A DNA stretch of 64,000 nt, from NCBI GenBank assembly GCA_038210445.1, contig JBBQWQ010000039.1, forward strand, positions 1-64,000. The letters run 5' to 3'. This DNA comes from JABFRG01 sp038210445. GTDB taxonomy: Bacteria > Myxococcota_A > Polyangia > Polyangiales > Polyangiaceae. Under the pieces are notes generated by a model. It saw nothing but the letters and a program-made list of their open reading frames with translations. It ran no database searches and had not been told where the DNA came from. This document shows positions 57,959 to 64,000 of the stretch, in pieces. The position numbers and the translations under genes were made by a program. Numbering within the stretch: position 1 is the stretch's first letter; each line of letters opens with the position of its first letter.

Positions 57959-57974
57959 CGGCACGCGATTCGCT
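57959..57974 (+). promoter_or_regulatory. possible sigma-54 promoter of the export operon
   Basis: CGGCACGCGATTCGCT fits the sigma-54 pattern (GG at -24, GC at -12, correct 10-base interval) with two departures from the consensus. The predicted start near 57985 falls at the chosen GTG, so the message would be nearly leaderless or the match is accidental. Dyads 1 and 2 lie about 80-115 bp upstream, the usual enhancer distance. Confidence 0.4.
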
Positions 57975-57985
57975 TGAGGGGCGGC

Positions 57986-59236
57986 GTGGACATCGTTCGC
58001 CCCCGCTCGCCGCGCCGCCGTTTCGCGCTTCCGATCCTCGCCGCAGCCGTGGTGGTTGTGGTGATGGTGCTGTTGCTCGCATGGAGGTCGTGGCCCGCCG
58101 CGGCGCAGACCGCCTCGGTGGAGCGTGCGAGCGTATTCACCGAGACCGTTCGCCGCGGCGATCTGGTTCGCAAGGTGCCGGTGCAGGGTGCGCTGGTGCC
58201 GGAGCACGTAGAGTGGCTCTCGGCCACCGCCGCGGCCCGGGTGGCGAAGATTGCGGTGCGGCCAGGCGCCCGGGTGGAGCCCGACACGGTGGTGGTGGTG
58301 CTCGAGAACACCGACCTCGAGCTGGCGGCCCTGGAGGCGGAACAGAAGGCCGCGACCGCCGACGCCGCGCGCATTCAGCTCGACGTGCGCACCGAGTCCG
58401 ATCGCCGCCAGCACGGCGTGCTCCTGCTGGGGCTTCGCGCGGAGCTCGAAGACGCCGAGCGTCACGCGGCGAGCGCCGATCGCCTGGCGGCGCAAGGGCT
58501 CCTGGGGGAAATCGAGCGTCGCGACGCCGCCGCCAAGCGCCTCGATCTCGCGCAGCGGGTGCGGGCCGAAGAAGGCCGGCAAGAGATCCTCCGCGGCGGC
58601 CGCGACCGCCAGCTCGCAGCCCAGAGCAGCGAGATCGCCCGCCTCCGCGAGATCGCCAGCTTCCGGAAGCGGCAGCTGGCTTCGCTCCAGGTACGCGCCG
58701 GTACCCGCGGCATCGTCCAGGAGCTGCCGCTGGAAAACGGTCAGTGGGTGGCCGCCGGAACGCTCCTCGCCAAGGTGGCCGAGCTCGACCATCTGCGCGC
58801 CGAGGTGAAAGTTGCCGAAGCGAGCGCCAAAGACCTGCGCGTTGGGCTCGCCGTGCGCTTCGACGCGCCGGCGGGCATGCATGGCACCATCGATCGCATC
58901 GACCCCGCGGTGGTGTTGGGCACGGTGAAGGTGCTGGTGGCCCTGGCGGTGGTGCCGCCCGGCGCGCGCGCCGACCAAGGGGTCTCAGGATACGCCGAGA
59001 TAGAGACCCTGGCCGACGTGCTGGTGGTGGCCCGCCCCGCCGGCGCACGCGACCACGCACCTTGCTCGGTGTTCCGCCTGGAGGCCGACGGCGCTTCGGC
59101 GGTGCGGGTGCCGGTTCGCCTGGGGCGTGGCTCGGTGCGGGAGATGGAGGTCGAATCGGGCCTTTCACCGGGCGACCGCATCATCGTCTCCGACACCTCG
59201 GCCTGGGACACCAGCGCACGAGTACGACTTCGATAG
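57986..59236 (+). CDS. periplasmic adaptor (HlyD/MacA-type membrane fusion protein)
   Basis: This encodes 416 residues. A single N-terminal span (about 17-37) is followed by a lipoyl-like half (VRPGARVEPDTVVVVLENTD), a long alpha-helical hairpin (about 110-225), the second lipoyl half (VRAGTRGIVQELPLENGQWV) and a barrel domain. Such adaptors bridge inner-membrane pumps and outer-membrane channels. The ATPase and permease follow, so this is a tripartite exporter minus its outer-membrane channel. GAGGGG lies upstream of the GTG at 57986. Confidence 0.85.
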   Translation: MDIVRPRSPRRRFALPILAAAVVVVVMVLLLAWRSWPAAAQTASVERASVFTETVRRGDLVRKVPVQGALVPEHVEWLSATAAARVAKIAVRPGARVEPDTVVVVLENTDLELAALEAEQKAATADAARIQLDVRTESDRRQHGVLLLGLRAELEDAERHAASADRLAAQGLLGEIERRDAAAKRLDLAQRVRAEEGRQEILRGGRDRQLAAQSSEIARLREIASFRKRQLASLQVRAGTRGIVQELPLENGQWVAAGTLLAKVAELDHLRAEVKVAEASAKDLRVGLAVRFDAPAGMHGTIDRIDPAVVLGTVKVLVALAVVPPGARADQGVSGYAEIETLADVLVVARPAGARDHAPCSVFRLEADGASAVRVPVRLGRGSVREMEVESGLSPGDRIIVSDTSAWDTSARVRLR

Positions 59237-59267
59237 TTGGCATTCACACACGCGAGAACCATTCATC

Positions 59268-59972
59268 ATGAAACCCAACGACGAGAATCAAGTGTTGCTC
59301 CGCCTCGAGGGAATCAAAAAGGTGTTTACCACCGACGAGCTCGAGACCCATGCGCTCCGGGAGATTCACCTGGACGTGGTCCAAGGCGAATACGTGGCCA
59401 TCGAGGGGCCCTCTGGCAGCGGCAAGACCACCTTGCTTTCGATCCTAGGTCTCCTCGACGTACCCAGTGCCGGCAAGTACTTCCTGCGCGGCGCCGAGGT
59501 GGCAGGCCTCTCAGCGCGCGAGCGCGCGCGAGTGCGCAATCGCGACATTGGCTTCATCTTCCAGAGCTTCAATCTGATTGGCGACCTCAGCGTGCGCGAC
59601 AACGTCGAGCTTCCGCTCGTGTACCGCGGCCTCTCCGCCGCCGACCGCGCCGCGAGAGTGAGTGCGGCCCTCGACCGCGTGAAGATGTCGCACCGCGGCG
59701 GTCACATGCCCAGCCAGCTCTCGGGCGGCCAGCAGCAGCGGGTAGCGGTGGCCCGAGCCATCGCCGGTGATCCGGCCATCGTGTTCGCCGACGAGCCCAC
59801 CGGAAGTCTGGATTCGAAGAACGGAGACGCGGTGATGGACCTGCTGGACGAGCTGCACCAGGGCGGCGCCACCATCTGCATGGTGACCCACGCACGCGAA
59901 TATGCCCGCCGGGCCACCCGCGCGATTCACCTGTTCGACGGCAGCGTGGTCGACGACGCCCAGGCTGCCTGA
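59268..59972 (+). CDS. ABC transporter ATP-binding protein (MacB/LolD type)
   Basis: This is a 234-residue ATPase: Walker A GPSGSGKTT, Q-loop FIFQSFNLI, signature LSGGQQQR, Walker B VFADEPTGSLD and switch His in VTHAREYA. The FQSFNL and DEPTGSLD forms are typical of the MacB/LolD/FtsE branch that powers export or lipoprotein release rather than import. It lies 31 bp after the adaptor and 11 bp before the permease. Confidence 0.93.
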   Translation: MKPNDENQVLLRLEGIKKVFTTDELETHALREIHLDVVQGEYVAIEGPSGSGKTTLLSILGLLDVPSAGKYFLRGAEVAGLSARERARVRNRDIGFIFQSFNLIGDLSVRDNVELPLVYRGLSAADRAARVSAALDRVKMSHRGGHMPSQLSGGQQQRVAVARAIAGDPAIVFADEPTGSLDSKNGDAVMDLLDELHQGGATICMVTHAREYARRATRAIHLFDGSVVDDAQAA

Positions 59973-59983
59973 AGGATTACACC

Positions 59984-62440
59984 ATGCTTCGACACCTCTT
60001 CATCGATGTGCGTCACGCGCTCCGGTCGATTGTCCGCGCTCCGGCCTTCTTCGGCATGCTCCTCTTGGTGCTGGCCGCCGGTATCGGTGCCACGACTGCC
60101 ATGTTCAGTCTGCTGGAATGCCTTCTTTTGCGACCGCTTCCGTATCCTCATCCGGAGCAGCTGACCATGGTGTGGGCGGTGCAGCCGCAGGTGAAGCTCT
60201 CGCCGGTTTCGATACCCGACTTTCTCGACTGGAAGGCCGGCGGGTCGACGTTTCAGCACATGGCGGCGCTGGAGTACCAAAGCTACACGCTCACCTCGGA
60301 GGGGACGCCGCCCAAGAACGTGCCTGGCGCCAGCGTGAGCGGCGACTTTTTTCCCATGCTGGGGCTGGCGCCCACCCAGGGTCGGCTTCTGGGGCCCGAC
60401 GACGATCGCGTGGACGCGCCCAAGAACGCCGTCGTCTCCGAGAGTCTGTGGCGCGAGCGTTTCGCCGGAGACGCGCGGGTGGTGGGCACCATCGTGACCC
60501 TCAACGGAACGCCCTACACCATCGTCGGCGTGGCCGCCGCGGGCTTCCGCTTTTCCGGGCCTTTCAGCGATCGCGCCGACATCTGGACTCCGCTCGCTGC
60601 GTCGCGCGCCGACTATGCGACCGACCTGGTTTCCGGCCGCGGCAATCACTTCTTGCACGTTATGGGCAGGCGCAAAGCCGGCGTTTCGCTCGAGGCGGCC
60701 GGCGCGCAGTTGGCAACGGTGGCGGCGGCGGTCGAAGTTGCCAATCCCGATACCAATACCCGGGTTAGCGTGCGCCTCGAAGATCTCCACGAGACGCTGG
60801 TGGGCGGCTCGCGCGCCGGCGTTTGGATCCTCTTCGCCTCGGTGGGCCTGGTGTTCCTGGTGGTGTGTGCCAACGTGGGGAACCTACTGCTTACCCGGGC
60901 CCAGGCACGGCGCGGGGAGATGGCGGCGCGGGCCGCCTTGGGCGCGACGACCTCGCGGCTCATGGCGCAAATTCTCACCGAGACGGTGGTGCTGTTCGTA
61001 CTCGGCGGTCTCGGCGGCGCGCTGCTCGCGCGGGTCATGGTCGACGCCTTCGCGGCCGGTCTGGTGGAGGGCGCAGGGGCGCTCACGATTCCGGTGCAGG
61101 TAGACGGCGGGGCGCTGCTCTTCGCGGTGCTCTCGGCGGCGGTGTTCGGCCTGGTGTTCGGTCTCGTACCGGCGGTGGCGGCGGCGCGCGTGGCGCCCCA
61201 CGCGGCGCTCAAGGAAACAGCGGCCCGGGCCGGAACCAGCCGCGGTCAACGCACCCTGCGCAGCGCTCTCGTGATGGTGCAGATGGCGCTCGCCTTCGCG
61301 CTCCTTACGGGCAGCGGGCTGGCGCTCCGAGCCTTCGCCCGGGTGGCCTCCACTTCGCCGGGCTTCGAGGCCGAAAACGTCGTCACCGCGCGGGTGTTCC
61401 TGCCGGAGCCCAAGTACACCGACGCGGAGCGAGCCCATCGCTTTTACGACCAGCTCCTCGAGCGCATGGCCGCCGAGCCGGGTGTGTCGTCGGTGGGCGC
61501 CGGCTCGACGCTGCCGTTCTCGGGCTCCAACAGCAATGGCTCGTTCCGCATTCAGGGCCGGCCTGCCTTTCCACCCGGCGACCGGCCGCTCCTGGAGCGC
61601 AACGTGGTAACCCCCGGCTACTTCCGCACGCTGGAAATCCCGGTGCTGCAGGGCCGCGGAATCACCGCCGACGACGTGCAGGCGGGGCGCCGCGTGGTGG
61701 TGGTGAGCAAGACCATGGTCGACCAGTTCTTTCCCGGCGAAGACCCGCTGGGCCGGCGCATCGACTGGGGCGACCACGAAGACGACAAGGACAGCTGGCG
61801 CGAGATCGTGGGCGTGGTGGGCGACGTGAAGCGCCGGGGCCTCGACCAGCCCGCCGCCGCCGAAGCCTACGTGCCACTGGCGCAGCAGCAGAGCCGGTGG
61901 ATGGTGGTCGCCGCGCGAACCGCTCCGGGCCAGGCTGCGCCGCTGCTCGAGCGCATTCCCGACCTGGTGCGCGAGGTGGACCCGGAGCAGGCTCCTGCCA
62001 GCCGCCGGCTCCTCTCCGATCGGGTGCGAGAGTCGATGGGAAGCCGCCGCTACGTGGCGTTGCTCCTCACTGCCTTCGCGGGTGCCGCGCTCTTCCTGGC
62101 GACGTTGGGCCTCTTCGGTTTGGTGTCGTACGTCACTGCGCAGCGTACCCGGGAGCTCGGCCTGCGCATGGCGCTGGGCGCCAGCCCGGGCCGGGTGGTG
62201 CGCATGGTCGTGGCGTCGGGCCTGCGGCTCCTGGCGGGTGGTCTGGGGTTGGGTTTGGTGCTCGCCGTGGCCTTGGGGCAGCTTTTGGCCGCGCGCATGA
62301 GCGGCGTGGAGCCCCTGGACGCCGTGGTCTACCTGTCGATTCCGCTCCTTCTGGGGGTAGCCGGCCTCTCGGCGTGCGTGGTGCCGGCGCTGCGTGCGGT
62401 GCGCATTCCCGCAGCGGTTGCCCTGAGATATGAAGGTTGA
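59984..62440 (+). CDS. FtsX/MacB-family ABC permease of the duplicated type
   Basis: This encodes 818 residues. The N-terminal span (about 20-42, LLLVLAAGIGATTAMFSLLE) is followed by a periplasmic MacB core domain. Three spans fall in the middle (near 280-400). A second periplasmic domain and three C-terminal spans follow, ending in a cytosolic RIPAAVALRYEG. This two-module arrangement matches the duplicated permeases common in Acidobacteria and Myxococcota. It probably exports a peptide, lipid or antibiotic with the adjacent adaptor and ATPase. Confidence 0.9.
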   Translation: MLRHLFIDVRHALRSIVRAPAFFGMLLLVLAAGIGATTAMFSLLECLLLRPLPYPHPEQLTMVWAVQPQVKLSPVSIPDFLDWKAGGSTFQHMAALEYQSYTLTSEGTPPKNVPGASVSGDFFPMLGLAPTQGRLLGPDDDRVDAPKNAVVSESLWRERFAGDARVVGTIVTLNGTPYTIVGVAAAGFRFSGPFSDRADIWTPLAASRADYATDLVSGRGNHFLHVMGRRKAGVSLEAAGAQLATVAAAVEVANPDTNTRVSVRLEDLHETLVGGSRAGVWILFASVGLVFLVVCANVGNLLLTRAQARRGEMAARAALGATTSRLMAQILTETVVLFVLGGLGGALLARVMVDAFAAGLVEGAGALTIPVQVDGGALLFAVLSAAVFGLVFGLVPAVAAARVAPHAALKETAARAGTSRGQRTLRSALVMVQMALAFALLTGSGLALRAFARVASTSPGFEAENVVTARVFLPEPKYTDAERAHRFYDQLLERMAAEPGVSSVGAGSTLPFSGSNSNGSFRIQGRPAFPPGDRPLLERNVVTPGYFRTLEIPVLQGRGITADDVQAGRRVVVVSKTMVDQFFPGEDPLGRRIDWGDHEDDKDSWREIVGVVGDVKRRGLDQPAAAEAYVPLAQQQSRWMVVAARTAPGQAAPLLERIPDLVREVDPEQAPASRRLLSDRVRESMGSRRYVALLLTAFAGAALFLATLGLFGLVSYVTAQRTRELGLRMALGASPGRVVRMVVASGLRLLAGGLGLGLVLAVALGQLLAARMSGVEPLDAVVYLSIPLLLGVAGLSACVVPALRAVRIPAAVALRYEG

Positions 62441-62442
62441 CC

Positions 62443-63807
62443 ATGCGCTTGCCTCGGGTCTTGGTGGTCGACGATCAGGCCGATGTCGTGGTCGCGCTCC
62501 GCCTGCTCTTGAAGTCTGAAGGCTTCGCGGTCGTCACCGCGGCCACGCCGGAGGCTGCACTGACCGCGGCGCGCACCGAAGACATCGACGCCGCGCTGGT
62601 CGACATGAACTACGCCCGCGACACCACCTCCGGGGGCGAAGGGCTCGACCTGGTCACGCGGCTCGGAGACATCTCGCGCGATTTGCCAGTGGTGGTGATG
62701 ACCGCCTGGGGCAGCGTGGCCGGGGCGGTGGCCGCCATGCGCCGCGGCGCCCGCGACTACGTGGAGAAGCCATGGCAAAACGAGCGCTTGGTGGCGACCT
62801 TGCGGCGCGAGATCGAGCTCCGCGCCATGGTGCGTTCCACCGCGCGCCTGGAGGCGCAATCGGCACGTGAGCACGATCGCGCGCTGCCCGAGCTCATCGC
62901 GGTATCGCGCGCCATGGAGCCCGTGAAGCGCCTGATGGCGCGGGTCGCACCCTCCGACGCCAACGTGCTCATCACCGGAGAGCACGGCACCGGCAAAGAT
63001 GTGGTCGCGCGCTGGATTCACGCGGCTTCCGGCCGTGCATCGCGTTCGTTCGTATCGGTGAACGCCGGCGCGCTGGCCGACGGCGTGTTCGAGAGCGAGC
63101 TCTTCGGCCACGTGAAGGGCGCCTTCACCGACGCCAAGTCCGATCGCATCGGGTGCTTCGAGCTCGCCGACGGGGGCACGCTCTTCCTCGACGAGATCGG
63201 CACCATGCCGGCGAGCCAACAGGCCAAGCTCTTGCGGGTGCTTCAGAGCGGCGAGCTGGCGCCGGTGGGCGCCTCGCGCACCCGGTCAGTCGACGTACGC
63301 GTGGTCTCCGCCACCAACATCGACGTGGCCAGCGAGGTGGCCCGCGGCGCCTTTCGCGAAGACCTTCTCTATCGCCTCAATACCGTGGAAGTGCGGCTTC
63401 CGCCGCTGCGCGAGCGGCCCGAAGACATTGTCGCGCTGGCCATGAATTTTCTCGCGAAGAAGGCGGCGCGCTACGGCAAGCCGCTCGAAGGGTTCACCCC
63501 GGAGGCCACCCGCGCGTTGCTCGAGCACACCTGGCCGGGCAACGTGCGCGAGCTGGAGCACGCCGTCGAGCGCGCGGTGGTGCTGGCCGAGGGCGCCGCC
63601 ATCGACAGCGCCGACCTGCATCTTCGCCGGGCCCCGAGCGCCGCGCCATCGCTGGAGCGCATGACCCTGGCCGATGCCGAGGCCTACCTGATTCGCCGGG
63701 CGGTGGAGCGGGCACCCAACGTGCTGGCCGCCGCCGAAGCCCTGGGCGTTTCGCGAAGTGCGCTCTACCGGCGCCTCCAAGCGCTCGGCATCAAAGTGCA
63801 GGAGTGA
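62443..63807 (+). CDS. NtrC-family sigma-54-dependent response regulator
   Basis: This encodes 454 residues. The receiver domain (1-125) has acidic Asp10/Asp11, phospho-acceptor Asp54, Thr87 and Lys109. The AAA+ domain (about 150-385) has Walker A GEHGTGKD, Walker B LFLDEIG and the sigma-54 contact loop as GAFTDA (226-231), where the usual fifth residue Gly is Asp. A Fis-type helix-turn-helix is at the C-terminus (LGVSRSALYRRLQALGI). AAGG precedes the ATG at 62443. Its position behind the exporter and ahead of a kinase-like gene suggests the pair controls the exporter. Confidence 0.92.
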   Translation: MRLPRVLVVDDQADVVVALRLLLKSEGFAVVTAATPEAALTAARTEDIDAALVDMNYARDTTSGGEGLDLVTRLGDISRDLPVVVMTAWGSVAGAVAAMRRGARDYVEKPWQNERLVATLRREIELRAMVRSTARLEAQSAREHDRALPELIAVSRAMEPVKRLMARVAPSDANVLITGEHGTGKDVVARWIHAASGRASRSFVSVNAGALADGVFESELFGHVKGAFTDAKSDRIGCFELADGGTLFLDEIGTMPASQQAKLLRVLQSGELAPVGASRTRSVDVRVVSATNIDVASEVARGAFREDLLYRLNTVEVRLPPLRERPEDIVALAMNFLAKKAARYGKPLEGFTPEATRALLEHTWPGNVRELEHAVERAVVLAEGAAIDSADLHLRRAPSAAPSLERMTLADAEAYLIRRAVERAPNVLAAAEALGVSRSALYRRLQALGIKVQE

Positions 63808-64000
63808 TGCCTTCTTCTCCCGCTACAAGCGCAGCGCGCACACCCGCGTATCGCGCTGCGTTGGACCTTGCGTGGATGTTCGCCGTGGCGATGCCGCCGC
63901 TGGCGGTGGCGACCTATGGCGCCTTCGCGCCCCCGAGTTCGCGGCTGGCGCTGGTTGTCGCCGCGGCCGCGTCGCTGCTGCTCGCACTTCGCACGCGCGC
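63807..64000 (+). CDS. N-terminus of a membrane protein, probably the cognate sensor kinase (partial)
   Basis: An ATG overlapping the regulator's stop by one base opens a frame that runs off the window. The 64 residues visible contain two hydrophobic segments (MFAVAMPPLAVATYGAFA and LALVVAAAASLLLAL). Membrane helices immediately after an NtrC-type regulator fit a sensor histidine kinase, but the catalytic part is not visible. Confidence 0.6.
   Translation, partial: MPSSPATSAARTPAYRAALDLAWMFAVAMPPLAVATYGAFAPPSSRLALVVAAAASLLLALRTR

Overview
The window is a GC-rich stretch (about 70% by eye) of a myxobacterial chromosome, most likely from the Polyangiales/Sorangiineae side of the Myxococcota. 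The evidence is the eukaryote-type Ser/Thr kinases with C-terminal membrane anchors and Pro/Ala/Thr-rich tails, the many Cys-rich outer-membrane lipoproteins, the PEGA/TPR proteins, an IgGFc-binding-like surface protein, a Myxococcales-type sigma-70 factor and a bacterial enhancer-binding protein. Genes are packed with short gaps or 4-bp overlaps, and most are ordinary chromosomal genes. No insertion sequence, prophage, CRISPR array, rRNA or tRNA was recognised.

Layout. 0-8.7 kb: a LuxR-type regulator, a DRE-TIM metallolyase, a carboxyltransferase subunit (propionyl-CoA carboxylase type), and an operon pairing a membrane pseudokinase that carries an anti-sigma-like zinc motif with a sigma factor. 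8.9-15.7 kb: a kinase-PEGA-lipoprotein operon and a further PEGA outer-membrane protein. 15.8-23.7 kb: a Lys/Ala-tailed protein, a lysine 2,3-aminomutase-like enzyme next to a parvulin-type foldase gene broken by an in-frame stop, pyrH, dapF, a first copy of a hairpin repeat, and a divergent P450/TetR pair with two palindromic operators. 23.7-30.6 kb: lipoproteins, a YggU-family protein, aroC and an aroK-aroB fusion. 30.6-32.1 kb: a 1.5-kb non-coding segment with seven parS-like sites (consensus GTTTCACGTGAAAC) and the second copy of the hairpin repeat. 32.1-41.8 kb: zapA, bioF-bioD, an ABC ATPase, a MoxR-DUF58-transglutaminase operon and clpB. 42.0-48.7 kb: a second kinase-TPR-lipoprotein operon, a lipoprotein, a YihY protein and a lipid kinase. 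48.7-55.7 kb: phosphofructokinase, then gyrB-recF-dnaN on the minus strand, headed by an AT-rich segment with DnaA-box-like motifs. 55.7-64 kb: an IgGFc-binding-like lipoprotein and an adaptor/ATPase/permease export operon followed by an NtrC-type regulator and the start of a probable sensor kinase.

How it fits together. The parS cluster and the dnaN-recF-gyrB block with a possible origin suggest the window is origin-proximal. dnaA, parA and parB are not in it. The observations most worth following up are: (i) a repeat of 134-175 nt, present twice (20.7 and 31.4 kb), whose long stem shows compensatory T-A to C-G changes and which sits between duplicated parS-bearing segments; (ii) the pseudokinase/zinc-motif/sigma-factor operon; (iii) the in-frame stop in the foldase gene; and (iv) paired 16-bp dyads upstream of the export operon that may be the enhancer for its own NtrC-type regulator.
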